From contig CP126203.1 of NCBI GenBank assembly GCA_030272155.1, forward strand, positions 4,470,501 through 4,534,500: a stretch of 64,000 nt of DNA. The letters run 5' to 3'. Below are positions 34,163-48,800 of this stretch, piece after piece. The DNA comes from Tetradesmus obliquus. Taxonomy: Eukaryota; Chlorophyta; Chlorophyceae; Sphaeropleales; Scenedesmaceae. Under the pieces are notes generated by a model. The model was not told the DNA's origin, searched no databases, and was given only the letters and a program-made list of their open reading frames with translations. The number at the start of each line of letters is the position of its first letter. The stretch's first letter is position 1. Both the position numbers and the translations under genes were made by a program.

Positions 34163-36380
34163 ATGGGGCATGTCTCTCGGGAGCGGGACTGGCAGGTCTT
34201 GCAGGATGAGCGCAGGCGGATGCTGGAGCATGTGCTGGAGGTTGGTACTGCTGCATGCAAGCCAGCAACCACCAACAGCGGCAGCTTCCCTGCCTGACTG
34301 CAGCCAACATCCATTAGCAGTGGCAGCAAGGGTCCATCAAATGCCTTGATGATGGCTACTGTACTTTTTACATAAAATCCAGCAGCGGGAACAACGACAC
34401 AAGGATGTTGCATGTAGTCCCGTTTCTGCCAGCGGATGCTCCATATGCTGCTGTGTGTTTGCCAACAAACAAGCTGCAGCACACGCTTACAGCATGAAGC
34501 TGGTCAACAACACATCTTCTCTTTCACAACATCAAGCTCAGCTATGAACTGTGTCAGCACATCAGCCAATCGCCTGCAATGTGTGACACTGCCTGTGCTG
34601 TCGCACCCAGTCGCACAAAGCGCGCGGCGGCAAGGTGCAGCTGCCTATCGGCATGAACACAGCAGAGCCGTGGCTGCTGGATGCAGTGGATGTGCAGGCG
34701 CTGCTGGCAGGTGGGCAGTGATGGCCTGCAGTTGGTGTGCGGATGGCTTGCAGATGATTTCTTGCAGCCGCTGAATGGTGCTGCAAACAGCACAGGGCAG
34801 CTGCAGCAGCTGCAGCAGCAGGCTCAGCATTCAGAGCGGCAGCAGCAGATGGCATCGCTGCAGGTTGTCAGTTCCCCTCACTATGCTGCTGAGCGGAAGC
34901 TTTGTTGAGTGTACACTCAGCTGCCAGCCACGCCCACCTGCAACATGCCATGGGGTTGCGCCACACTTGCCTTGCAGTTGTTTGTGTGTGTTGTGCAATT
35001 TAAAGCGCGTGTTGTGTTGTTTGCTTGCAGGACTGCACCACAACGCCAAAGGCAACCTGGACCTTCTGCAGTACTGCAGGAGGGCAACCAGGTGCGGCTG
35101 ACTGGGGAGGCTTTTGGATAGAAAGTGCTGCTGATCAGCAGCTGCTGCAGCCACAACAGCTGTGGCAGCAGCTGAGGCGAATCACAGCAGGCAGCACCGC
35201 AGTCGCAGTTCACGTGGCTGCAGAATATCACCGGTAAAAAGCGTACTCGGGACAAAATATGCAACAGCAGTTGCTCAGGCAGCCCGTCTGTGCAGTGACA
35301 AGCAGCAGCAGCAGCAGCAGTAGTGGCATGAGCGTCACAACACCTGCTGGACATGTCAGCCCTGGTGGCGTGTCACTGCGCAAGCACCTGATACACGCCA
35401 GCCAGCAGACTGCAACCCCATCATCAGCAGATGCTCAACAGCGTGGACCCACACTACACACTGCTTTCAAACCCTAGACATCAAACCCTGCTTGCAGGAC
35501 GATGCCTGCAGCCAACTAGATGGACAGCAGGGGCCGCAGCTTGACTGATGTCGGCCACCTCACTGCAGCAGGGGGCTGGAGCAGTGCAGGCGGCGCTGAC
35601 GACGATGATGCAGCTGATCCATCCAACGCAAAGCATTTGATTTGCGCTTGTAATTGCTTGCAGGACGCTGTCTGCAGCCAACAGCAGGGGCAGGAGCTTG
35701 ACAGACGCCGGTTGGAGCGCAGCAGGCGGTGCTGATGGCGATGATTCAGCAGAGCGGGAGGCGCCGCTGCTGCACCTGCCGCAGCTTAACACGGGCCTGT
35801 CGGAGGCTGAGGTGAAGGACCTGGCCTACCTGGTGTTTGCTTCCAATTGCGGCAGCAGCACTGATGGTGAGCGAGCGTTGATTGGGGTATGCTCTGCTGC
35901 TAAGGGATTGGGGAGCAGCCCCGCCAGCCATTCACAAAAACCTGCCCTGTGCCGTGCTGCAGCATGCACTGCATCTTGAGCATAGGCTGCTTTGCATGCT
36001 GTGACACGGGCCTCTCTGAGGCTGAGGTGAAGGACTTGGCCTACCTGGTGTTTGCTGCATATTGTGGCAGCAGCACTGATGGTGAGTGGCAGCCTGGAGG
36101 AAACTTTTGCTGCCTGCAGGAAACTTAGCAGTTGCTGTGCGCAGCCAGCTGGACGTTGACGAGGCGTGGGCAGGCGATGTAGCGCGGCCGCGTGCACAGT
36201 ACACATAATACAACTGTTGCGTATGTTGTCTGTCTGCCTGCAGAGGAGTTGGCAGTGACTGTGCGCAGTCAGCTGGACGTTGACGAGGCGCGGGCGGGCG
36301 AGGTGGCGCGGCTGCTGGCGCTGGTCAGCAGCACGCTGCACAAGATGCGCGACGCCACGGGTGAGCCGAAGAAACAGCAA

Positions 36381-36412
<32 letters not shown>

Positions 36413-36775
36413 CGGGCAACAGCAGCAGCAGCAGCAGTTGACAAGCATGGTGCATATGGGGCGTGCACGCCTGACGTTGTGTTATTCGGGCGAAAATGCA
36501 GCGTGCATTTGCACGCAGCACTTGCAGCTGGCAGCACCTACGGACTTTTTGGCAGTTCTGCTGCAATGTGCCGAGGCTAATTGTGCGCAGTGCTGCCATG
36601 ATTGTTGTGTGCTGTGCTGCGGGCTCGCCGCCTGTGAGTGAGCTGAATTACTGCATGTCGTGCCATGTCATGCCATGCAGGCTCGCTGCCAGTAAGTGAG
36701 CTGTGGACTGCCAACCTGGAGCTGCCGGTGTGCCTGCTGGGTGTGGTGCTGCCCAAGGACTTCAACAGGTGCGGC

Positions 36776-36814
<39 letters not shown>

Positions 36815-39800
36815 ATGAAAACACCTGGTGCCGGCATTGTGTGCTAAGTAATCCTGTTTTGCAATGGAAGTTTTCCGGTAGGCGTGGTACTTGTGCTGCA
36901 CAATGGGGCTGGGCCCAGTACAGCTTCGACATACCTGCACATTTCTGCTGCTGATGGTGCTGATGCGCCTTGCTGCCACAGGTTCCGCAGCTTTGTGGTG
37001 TGGCGCGACACGCTGAGCTATGTGCTGCCGTGTGCGGCCACTACTGCTGCTGCATCTACAGCTTGACCTGCTGCTGCCATCGTGTGCCATGTCCAGCTGC
37101 TGCTGTAACAGAGGATGTTCTGCGCATGTGCGGGCCTCATCTACGTGTTGACACATTTGGTCCCGCAGGTTCCGCAGCTTTGTGGTGTGGCGCGACACAC
37201 TGAGCCATGTGCTGCTGTCAACGCTGGCAGCCAGCGTGCGCGACGGCTGGCAGCAGCAGCACCAGCAGCAGGGCGGGGGCAGCAGCTCGCCAAGCGCGCA
37301 GCAGTTGATGGCCAGGTGAGAACGGCAGCCAGCACACATGCTACTGTTGCTGCTGCTGCAACCTACGCATGGCATAGCTTATGGGCTTGCTGCTGCTGCT
37401 GCAACCCAGCGCATGATGTAGCGCTGCTGCGACCCACGCATGGCGCAGCTGGCGGGCTTGCTGCGGCAGTGCCTCCGTGCATTCCAAAAGTTCACCCTAC
37501 TGCTGCTGCTGCTGCCGCTCTCACTGCGCCTCCTGCCGTGACAATGCATTGCTGCTGCCACTGCTGCTGTCGTTCCGCCACTGCCATCCCTTTGCTGCCG
37601 CTGCTGCTGCTGCCAGGCTGAAGGCCTCGCTGCGGTGCTGTGATGTGCGTGACGCTGACGACTTTGATGAGGAGGAGTACAGGGCAGCCAGCAGGGCGGT
37701 AGGGGAGCACGCGTACGCCATCATACAGGTGCGATGCGGAGATATCAGCAGTGCGCCAGTACAAAGAGAGATTGGCTGTTGTGTCGGGCGGTACCATGCA
37801 TGGGAGCACGCGTACGCTACTCTGCATGTGCAATGGGGGGCAGCAGCGGGGTGTGGGGAGTGGTGTGAGGATTATAACTGCTGAGTGCTGTGGCTGTTTT
37901 GGGTGGGGTGGTGGGGTGTGCGTAATGCTGACGGCTTTGATGAGGAGCAGTACAGGGCCGCCAGCAGGGCAGTTGGGGAGCACGCGTACGCCATAATACA
38001 GGTGCGATGCGGGGAATCAGCAGTGCTACAACACAACATACAGGGGATCTTGCTGTTGTATCTTGAATGAGAACACGCATGAAAGCACGCGTACGCTAGT
38101 CTGCACGTGCAAGTGGGGGCAGCAGTGTGATGTGGGGAGAAGTGTGGGGGTTGGTACTGCTGTGGCTGTTGTGGGTGGGGTGGTGTCATGTGCGTGACGC
38201 TGACGACTTTGATGAGGAGCAGTACCGGGCAGCCAGCAGGGCAGTGGGGGAGCAGGCGTACGCCATCATACAGGTGCGAGTGGGAGGGGCTCAGCAGTGC
38301 GACACTGAGGGGCAGCAGTGCGGGTGGGGTGGGGTCATGTGCGTGACGCTGTCGACTTTGATGAGGACGAGTACAGGGCCGCCATCAGAGCGGTGGGAGA
38401 GCACGCGTACCGCCATCATACAGGTGCGGTTAGGAGGGGCAGCAGGGCTACAGGCGGCAACAGCGTGGGCAGCTGCGTCGTAGCTTATGTGTGCAAGGTG
38501 TGAGATGTTGCTGCTCTAACAGTCTGCTGCTGCTGCCGCTGCTGCTGCTGCCGCTGCTGCTGCTGCAGTGCGTATCTGCCGGCTGGTCCTTTCCGTGGGG
38601 TTTGCGTGTGCGGCTGTGTGAGATGCTGCTTCGGGGCGTGTTTGACACGCTGGATGAAGCAGCATACATTGAGGGCGCTGATGCATACCTGCAGCTGCTG
38701 CAGGTGAGCTGCTGCAGCACCTGCAACATGTGTTTGTTGGCAGCATACAAAGTGTGTTTGACACGCTTTATGAGGCAGCTTACATTGAGGACGGCGATGC
38801 ATACCTGCAGCTGCTGCAGGTGAGGTGCTTGGGTGACGGCATGCATATGTTTCCTTCTTTCTGCAAGCGAGAGTGCAAAGAGCGCAACACTGCACGAGGA
38901 GCAGCAGTCTTTGTGCGCTACTGGCGGCTGCAGCACAGCTGTTTCATGCCCAGCAAGCCGTGCATGCTCCCTAGCTGCTGCAGCCAAAACGGCCTTAGCT
39001 CAGCTGTGCTGTCTTGTGCTTGGGTGTTGTCCGGCCGTCACACAATAGCAATTTATAGGATATGATTGCATTTCAAATGCTGAGCGCAGGCGCGGCTGTG
39101 GCCGCTGCTGGGTGTCTCCCCCTCCATGCACAACGCGGGCTTTGCCTGGGTGCACTTCCGCCAGTTTGTGCTCACGCGGCACCCGGGATTGGTGGCAAAG
39201 ACCAAGGCGCTGCTGAAAAGGCTAGCGCTGCTGGCACGGCAGCACAGCCGCGGCAACAGCGGCGGCGGGAGCGGGTGAGCAGTGCAACTGTTCTGTGGTT
39301 GTTTCTGTGCTTTTTGCGCTGCATGCTCGCTTTCGCATCTGCTGAAATAGCTTGCCTGGCCTCAACCCAAGCGTGGCGGTAAAAGCAGGGAAGTTGAGTG
39401 GTGCATGCCTTGTGTGAACACGGATACGGACAAAGCATGTAATTTGTGCTCACGCGGCACCCGGGGCTGGTGGCAAAGAGCCAAGGCGCTGCTGAAAAGG
39501 CTAGCAATGCTGGCAAGGCAGCACAGCCGCGGCAGCAGCAGCTGCGGCGGCAGTGGCAGCGGGTGAGCAAAAGCCGCTTGTGTCAGAGTTGTCGCTGTTT
39601 ACGCTGCATGCTCACTTGCACGCCTGCTGCGCTGGGTTTTCTTGCTCTGGCGGTGGTTACCTCAAGCATCCTTTGCTCAAGCTGGGGGCGGATCTGCAAA
39701 GACACGGCATGTGGAGTGCCCTTGCAACAACTTGCACAGATGACACAGGTGCATGTTTGCAGCAACCAAGCACCTAATCCTCTTGCTGTGCAGCAAACTC

Positions 39801-42800
39801 GACTGGCAGCTGGCAAATAACCCACAGACAATCCAGCGCTTCCCTGCATTGGTGAGCGTACAGGTGGGTCACTGCGGCCTTTGCTCATGCTCATATCAGC
39901 TGAAGAGTCACCCCTCATCCCCTGGCACTGCAGAGCAGGTGCTGCTGGCGGCAGCAGCACAGCAAATGGCATCAGCAGCAGCAGCGCGCCTGGTGAATCC
40001 TCGGAGGATGCAGCGCTCACGCGTGGCGTTGGCGCTGCTGTCATCGACTGGATTGCGGAGCGGCTCGCAGACTACCACGCGCGGTGAGCAGCAGCAGCAG
40101 CAAGCTGCCGTGCGTGGTGCGCAGCAGTAGCAGCAAACTAGTGTGCGCCGGGAGCAGCAGCGGCAGCAAGCTGGCGTGCGTGGTGCTGCATGTCACTGCA
40201 TGGGCAGCGCCGCGACATAGTCAGGCTGTGCAGCGTGCAGAAAATCAGCAAGGCTGCCAGCGCTGCGCCCGCACATGCAGCACTCGACCTCATCAGCCCC
40301 TTGCTTGAGTTGGAGATAGAGTGCCTCTGTGACATGCCCACAACCACTTCCTGGCCTGGCTTGCCTGTGTATGTGCATCATATGTGGCAGTGTTACTCTC
40401 AAGCGTGTGTGTTGTGCTGCGCATTGATGGACACCAATAGTACCGATCATATTCCATGAGTGTGCAAGCTGTCTGGCGTGGTAGGGCCTGACGCGCTGCC
40501 AAACCTGGTTGGTCATGTGTGCATTTGAAAACCACCAAAAATAGCAGCATCAACAGTGTTGATATATTTGAACAATAAAACATGATGTTACTTGTGCGTG
40601 CAGGCTGTCAGGCGTTGGTGGGCCTGAGGCGCTGCCCAACCTGGTTGACGTAATGGCCTTTGCAGCGCTAGCGCGCGGGGCTAGCCAGCAGGAGGTGGGC
40701 GACATGCTGGCGGCAGCCATCCGCAGCAGCGTGGAGAAAGGTGAGTACCATGGGTGGCGAGTAGTGATGTTGATTATGTATTTGCCAGCTTGATTGCATG
40801 CACACTGCCTTGTTGCCTGGCATCCTGGTGCACTTTGGCATGCAGACATGCGCACCGACAAAGCTGGTTACCACCTGCGTGGAGCTGACAATGCACAATC
40901 GTGTTTAGAGTAAACGCAATGCTTGCACTGCCTGCCTTCACGCATCCTGCCTGCAGAGCTGCAGCGCCGCCTGGCTGCTGCCGGCTCTGTGCAGGGCTGA
41001 CAAAGCACCCTTCTGTTGTGCTAAGAACAAATGCCTGCGCTGCCTGCCATCTTGCATCGTGCCTGCAGAGCTGCAGCGCCGCCTAGCTGCTGCTGATTCG
41101 CCTGAGGACGAGGCTGAGGCCTGCAGCAGCATGTGCAGCATTGTGAAGGAGCTGGCACGGGAGCAAATGAACAGCTGGGCCAGGTGGGTGGCTGCAGCGC
41201 ACACTGAAGATATATTTTATTGCATGTCTGTCTCTCGTTTTAGGTTGTTGTTGGGGCGGCAGCCGGCCTGCAGCAGCATGTGTAGCATAGTAAAGGAGCT
41301 GGCATGCGAGCAGATGAAGAGCTGGGCTAGGTGAGGCGCCTCAATGCAGCTGCTGCACCTACAGCTGTACTGCACAGCCTGCCGGCGGCTGCGCACTCAA
41401 TGGCGAGTGCACTGCTTGATTTTTAACGCGCTTGAACCCCTGCTACCCCAACTGAACATCAAACCACTGCTGTTGGTTCACTCCGATTATGCTCCTGTCT
41501 TATGTCTTCTCTGCATATGTTCAAACATCTGTTCTGCACCACCTGCAGTGGCTTCAGCGGGCAGCTGCCGGAGGCGGTGCCGCTGGCGCTGGCGGTGCTG
41601 CTGCTTGATTCAATACACCAATACCTAACGTGCTGGGCTGTTGAACCTAAAGTAATTCTGATGGGTGCTGCTGCACCTGGTGTTGTTTGCAGCGGCTTCA
41701 GTGGGCTGTTTGTTCAAATTTATTATCCTCCTGTCTTACGTGTTGCAAACGCGTTGTATGCTGCACCTCGTCATGTCTGCAGCGGCTTCAGCGGGCAGCT
41801 GCCTGAGGCGGTGCCGCTGGCGCTGGCGGTGCTGCTGCTTGATTCATTATACAAGCACCTAACGTGCTGGCCTCACCAACCTAAAGCAATGCTGATGGAT
41901 GCTGCTGCACCTGGTGTTGTTTGCAGCGGCTTCAGTGGGCTGTTTGTTTACACTGACTATCCTCGTACCTTACGTGTTTCAAACGCGTTGTATGCTGCAC
42001 CTCATTCTATCTGCAGCGGCTTCAGCGGGCAGCTGCCAGAGGCAGTGCCGCTGTCGCTGGCGGTGCTGCACGGCGCTGCAGGGGCGCGGCTGCTGCCGTG
42101 GCTGAGCAGCATCAGCAGCTTAGACGAAGAGACCTGCGAGGTGCGGGCTGCAGGATGGTACTGAGTTGTTGGTGCAGTGCTGTGTCTGCAACGTTTAGCA
42201 GTGGGCCGTGGCTGGGCAGCATCAGCAGCGTGGATAAAGAAACCTGCGAGGTAGAGCAAGCTCGGGGAGGGATGATTGCTGGTGCAGCAATCTGGTGCAG
42301 CAATCTGTTTTTGATTGTGATGCTACTGGCTGCAGTTGTACTACCATCACATGTTGCATGTGACAGTGCTCGTGGTTCGGGTGAAGGGTACTGCGCTGCT
42401 AATTTCACCAGCTTCCGGCTGGTACATACTTGTGTGTTGTGTTGAGGGCTTGTGAACACCCGTTGCACTCTTCATCGGGCTTCGGCACAGCACCTGCGCC
42501 AAGCTCTTGTCTTCTGAAGCTATCCTTGAATTGCGTACTGCTGCAGGCGCTGCGTGCTGCCATGGAGCTGGAGCCGCTGCTGCTGGGGCCTATCACAGCA
42601 GCAGCAGCAGCAGGCTGCCAGCACCCTGCCACACGCCGTGCGCTAGGTGGGTGATTCAGTACGGATGTGTTGTGGCTGGCACGTGTGTTGCAAGATCATG
42701 CGTTGGGTCCATCAATTGACGGAGGCTTTGACCATGCACTGTGACCCCAACTTGCAGAGTTCTTTCGCATACGCTGCTGCCTTTTGACACCTTTGTTGTG

Positions 42801-45800
42801 TGCCTGCAGAGGCCGCAAGCGCATGGGATGTGCCCACGCAGCTGCAGCCGGTGCTGGCGGCCTGGGTGCACAAACAGATCTCGGGCTTTGAGTTGTGGGT
42901 GGCGCGGCAGCTGCAGCAGGAGAGCTGGCAGCCGCTGGCGCCAGGGCAGGTGCGGGACTGTGGGCATTCAACCGCAGCTGCAGCGCAGCGACACATGTAT
43001 TCACCAGGAGATATGCACTTTGACCTACGGGGATGTTATGCCACCAATAGAAATTGCATGGTGCCAGCTGCAGCAGCAGAGCTGGCAGCCGCTGGCGCCA
43101 ATGCGGGGCGGCTCAGTGTAACGAAGCTGCAGTAACAGTTGCATTTGAACACTGCACCTGAAAGCGTGCGTAAGCTCCCACAATTTGAATGATTTTGCTG
43201 GCAGCTGCAGCTGGCGAGCTGGCAGCCGCTCGCGTGAGGGCAGGCGTGTGCATATGTTTCACGTCATATTATGCCTGCAACTGCGCGCCGCATGTCTTGT
43301 CTGCAGCCGCACTCTGCCAGTGCGCGCGAGCTGCGGCGCATTGTGATGGAGTCGCTTGACGCGCTGTTTGAGCTGGGGCTGCCGCTGCCTGCAGCCGTGG
43401 TGGGCATGCACATGGAGGGCGTGGACGGCATGATGCAGCGGTGAGACATCTGGCTGATGAGTGCTGCATGCTGCACGGTGCGCAGCTCAAGGCCACGGCT
43501 TGCACATAAAAGCCCTGTATGGCTTGATGCAGCGGTGACCAAGGATGGCGCGCAGGGTGTCCAGGATATGCATGTGCTGGTGACCAGGCGCTGAACTATG
43601 CGTCACTTGGGCATGTGGCCGTTATGCACAAGTGTGAGTGGTCATTTGCGTTTGCACTCCAGTTTGGTGTCACTGGACCCAGCCTAGCATGTTTGCAAGC
43701 AACCTTTCTCTGCCTGATGCTCCAACTGCTGCGCTCCTGCTGGCATAATCATGCACCTGGCAAGCTATCTTGGAGCGCCTGGGCCCCTGGGCAGCAAAGT
43801 TACCATGTTGGCGAACCACCTAACTTCTGGCTGCTGCTGTTCCGGCCATCAGGTACCTTGCGGGCATCCTGGAGAGGCTGGGGCCTTGGGCTGCGCTGGT
43901 GCCGCAAGCGATATATCTCTGCTTGATGCTCCTGCTGCTCCGCTCCTGCTGACTTCTTGTCCCTCATCAGGTACCTTGCAGGCATCCTGGAGCGGCTAGG
44001 CCCCTGGGCTGCGCTGGTGCCGCCGCTGCCTGCACTCACGCGATACAAACGGGAGGTGGCTGTGAAGCAGGTGCGTGCGCAGCTGCTGCTGCTGCTGCTG
44101 CACGGCTGCATCTGCGGCCGAGCAAAAGCTGATGCAAAGCATGCCTGTGTGGGGGCCGGCAAGCGTCTGTAGATGAGCTAGTGCAGGCAGGTAGCGGCAT
44201 GACACCCTCAGGTGCCCTGACACACTGCTATAATGCTGCCAGCCTACTTGTCTGCTGCTGCTGCTGCTGCTGCTGCTTCAGGAGGAGGCTGAGTCAGGCA
44301 TGCCTGGCCTGCCTGAGGCGCTGCCCCCGCCAGGCACCGCCAGCAAAAAGGGGCTGCCTTTCCTGGAGTGTGTGAGGCGCACGCAGCAGGAGTGAGTGGG
44401 CAGTGCAGGCATTCATGATGTGCTGCTGAGCCTTGCAGCACGTTCAACAGCTTACAGCAGACAGGAAGCGCCACAGTGCATTGAGCACCTTTGTGCTAAG
44501 TCGCTGTCGTTGTAGTGGGGCTTGGTCTGCTGCCAGTATGTTGCAGTGCTGTCCTGCATGAACACCGTGCTGCTGCTGCCGCTGCTGCTGCTGCAGGCCG
44601 CATGCTGAGCGCGTTGAGGCCCTCAGCCCCGAGGTGCTTGCGCTGCTGCTGCTGGCTGCATGCTGAACGTGTTTGAAGGGGCTAAGGTGCTGCTGCTTCT
44701 GCTGCTGCTGCTGCAGGCCGCATGCTGAGCGCATCGAAGCCCTGAGCCCCGAGGTGCTGGTAGTGATGATGGCCAGCCTGGGCTACCTGCTGGACACACT
44801 GCAGGTGAGGGCCTTGCAGGCAAGCAGCTTGGGGATGCTCGGCTTGCAGGAAATCATGGCACTCGCGTACAATCTCTAGTCTAGGGGCTGCAACTTGCAG
44901 TAAAGCAGGAGATGCGTTTGGATGCATGCCCTAGCCCATGATCTGTCAGGCACCAGTAATGGTGATGATGGCCAGCATGGGGTACCTGCTGGACAGTCTG
45001 CAGGTGAGGGCGCTTGCAGTCAAGCAGGGAAGGAGCTTGCAGGAAAGCAGCGAAGCAGCTTGCAGGAAAGCAGAGAAGGGGGCTTGCCATAAGGCAGGAC
45101 AGCAGCTGGCAGGAAAGGGTGGGGGGCAGCTTGCAGGAACACTCAAAGTCAGCTTGCAGGGAGGCAGCATAGAATCCTGAAAGGAAACTGGAAGGGAACT
45201 TGCATACATGCCCTTGCCTAGGGTTTGCCAGTGCCAGTGGAGGTTGTCGTTATGCTATTCAGCACAGAAGGGACAAGGGCAGCCTGGCACTGGTCTAATG
45301 GTTTGTTACCCTCATAGCACTGCATTCGCTGCGCCCCGATCCAGCACCGGCCACCTGAACCTGCTGCTGCGCTGCGCCGCTGTGTACATTGTTGGGTTGC
45401 CACGCTAATCCCTGCTACAGCCCATTGCCAACACAGTGGCAGAGAAGTGGCAGGAAGAGTGCAGGCGCACCAGCAGCGCAGCGGGCAGCGGCAGAGTCAC
45501 AGCAGACGGCAGCGGCAGCGGCGGCGGCGGCGGCGCCCGCAATCCCTTCCTCAGCCCCAGCCCTGAACCCCACCCTAACGGTTATAACAGTCATAACAAC
45601 ATCCGGGGAGAGCCGCCAGGCGTGTCAGAATCCTGGGGCGGTGGCTGGGGCCTATCATCGGCTGGCAACGGCGGCGGTTTAGCAGCAGCAGCAGCAGGGT
45701 TTGGCGGCAGGGGTTCAGGTTTAGGCCCTGCAGGGTTTGGTGGCGCCAGCAGTGCCGGGTTGCAGCGCGCAGAGGAGCACTTTGGCTCCATGCTGGAGGC

Positions 45801-48800
45801 AGCTGGTCAGGCGCTGCGGGGTGGTGTTGCTGTGGTGACCAAGTGGCTGGCGGTGCGCGTGGTGTGGTGGCAGCAGCGCGCCGGCTGGTGCGAGCTGCTG
45901 TACAGGTGAGCGCGTAACTCGGCTATAAACAGCATGCTTGCGCAAATGATGTACGTGCAGTGGCTGTCTGGGAAGTGTTCCTGCTGTTGTCGTGCGAGCT
46001 GGACAGGTGAGCCTGCAGCTTTTTGGAGCGCTGTTGGTTCATCTGCTTATGTGAGCTCACGTGAGCTGGTTCCATGAAATCCTGCAAGTGCATTGGATGA
46101 ACATGGTTCACCGGCATGCTGCGGTAGTGTTGCGGGTGCATCTGTTCCTCGTCCACACCAAAATTCCACATACGTAATTGGCATATCCGCTACTACAGGC
46201 ACCGCGTGACGAGCTGCCGCATCGACTGGCTGCTAAGGCCTGGCTGATGTGCTGGGTGGGCCCAGCAATACAGACCTCATACAACCAATGCATGCGCCGT
46301 GTGCTGCACTGCTGCAGGCACCGCGTGACCAGCTGCCGCATTGACTGGCTGCTGGAGGGCTTAGCAGATGTGCTGGGCGGGCCGGTGGGGCTGCACAACA
46401 AGAACGTGCACTGCAGGCACCATGCATGCATGCATATTATGATCTGAATTGGTGCTGCACCGCTGCAGGCACCGCGTGACCAGCTGCCGCATTGACTGGC
46501 TCCTCGAGGGCCTGGCTGATGTGCTGGGCGGGCCAGTAGGGCTGCTGCCGCGGCAGCCGCGGCTGCAAGTGGCGGCTGCGCTGCTGCAGGAGGCAGCATT
46601 AGGGCTGGAGCGCGCGCTGCTGGACGGCGGGCCCTGCAAATGGTGAGTCAACGGTGGAGCTGTCCTTGAAAGAACACTTTATTTCTTACAAGGGTTGTGC
46701 GCAACCTTGATCGATGAAGAGGAAGAGGTCTGAGCTGCTGCCCCGGCAGCCACGGCTGGATGTGGCGGCGGCGCTGCTGCAGGAAGCAGCGCTGGGGCTG
46801 GAGCGGGCGCTGCTGGATGGGGGACCCTGCAAGTGGTGAGTCGGAGGGGGAGCTTGCTTTTGACGTGCATCTGATTTTGAAGGGTGGTGCGCAATTTCGA
46901 TCGCTCAAGAGGCTCGGGGTGCGTCTGGATGGCTTGACCACTGCTGGCGTCCGCAAGAGGTGGGGCTGCTGCCGCGGCAGCTGCGGCTGGATCTGGCGGC
47001 TGCGCTGCTGCAGGAGGCAGCGCTGGGGCTGGAGCGGGCACTGCTGGACGGCGGGCCCTGCAAATGGTGAGTCACCGGTGGAGCTTCCCTTTGCAACGGT
47101 GAATAACACTGTATGTACAAGGATTGTGCGCAACCTTGATCGATGAAGAGGAAGAGGTCTGCTTGGGTGTTCTTAAGTGGGCTTGGGTCGGTCACTGTTG
47201 GCCTGAGCAAGAGGTGGGGCTGCTGCCCCGGCAGCCGCGGCTGGATGTGGCGGCTGCGCTGCTGCAGGAAGCAGCATTGGGGCTGGAGCGGGCATTACTA
47301 GATGGCGGGCCCTGCAAGTGGTGAGTTGCGGGGGGAGCTTGCTGTGAACCACACCTTATTGAAAAGGGTTGTGCGCAGTCTCGATCGCCCAAGAGGCTCG
47401 CGGTGCGTTTGATTGGCTTGGATTGGCCACTGCTGGCCTCTGCAAGAGGTGGGGCTGCTGCCCCGGCAGCCGCGGCTGGATGTGGCGGCTGCGCTGCTGC
47501 AGGAGGCAGCATTGGGGCTGGAACGGGCACTGCTGGACGGCGGGCCCTGCAAGCGGTGAGTGCAGGCGACAGGGACGGGGGGAGGGGTGGTGGTGGATTG
47601 TAAGTCTGCAGCTGACTAGGCGGATGGAGGTCGAGGGTGCGGCGGCTGCGCTGCTGCAGGAGGCAGCGCTGGGGCTGGTGCGGGCATTACTAGATGGCGG
47701 GCCCTGCAAGTGGTGAGTTAGAGAGGGTTCAAAATGCAGGTTTCAGCTGACTGGCAGGGTGGGGTTGGGTGGATGTGGCTGCTGCAGGATGCAGCGTTGG
47801 GGCTGGAGCGGGCGAGTGTGGCCCCTCTGCTGGACAGCGGGCCCTGCAAGTGTTGAGTTGGACGGCGGCTATAATGTTTGTTTGCAGCTGACTGGGCGGA
47901 TGGAGGCCAGGGGGATGTGGCGGCTGCGCTGCTGCAAGAGGCAGTATTGGGGCTGGAGCGCGCGCTGCTGGACGGCGGGCCCTGCAACTGGTGAACTGGA
48001 GGGTTGAAGTGTAACTTGGCAGCTGACTGCCCACCTGCCAATGACACAGCGCTGCTGCTGCCTGCACCTGCAAATCTTTGATTGCAGGTTCATCCCTGCT
48101 GATGCCGCGCACATCAAGGATGACATGGACGCCCTCACACGCCTCTTCTTCGCAGAGGGGGACGGCCTGCCTATGCAGGTGGGCAACGGTTTAGGGTTCC
48201 GCAAAGCCCAGCTGCAGCAGCAGCAGCGCTGTGTGTGTCATTGGTGCAACACGCCTGCGTGTGATTAGATGGGCTTGCCTTATCTCCTAGTGCATGCAGC
48301 AGTGCTGTGTTTGTGTGTTACTGCACCATGTGAGTGCTGGATTACCCACTGATGGCGTTGGTCTAACTTCATCACTGCAAATTCTGAGAAGTTGTTTTAC
48401 TACACTCACTGTGTACTTCCTGCCTGTCTGCTGGGCATCAGCAAGACGCTTGCCAGGCGCGATGTTAATGCTTGCAGCAACTACGTGCTGCCTGCAAGGC
48501 TTGGCGTGTAATCATCTGCCAGCCTTCCTGCCTGCCTGCCTGCTTGGCGTCTGATCATCTTCCAGCCTGCCTGCCTGCCTGCCTGCCTGCTTGGCGTCTG
48601 ATCATCTGCCTACCTGCCTGCCTGCCTACCTGCCTGCCTGCCTGCCTGAATTCCTGCCTGCCTGATTTCCTGCCTGCCTGCCTGAATTCCTGCCTGCCTG
48701 CCTGCCTGCCTGAATTCCTGCCTGCCTGATTTCCTGCCTGCCTGCCTGCCTGCAGGACATCAGCAAGACCCTCGCAGGCCTCAATGCGCTGCTGAAGCTG

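Noticed and set aside
34754-34863. An extra exon of the PATROL1-like gene (DDFLQPL ... QQQMASLQ)
   Set aside because: It has usable splice sites, but including it puts the next exon out of the frame required for NLDLLQYC. Direct joining of 34710 to 35031 keeps phase and family similarity.
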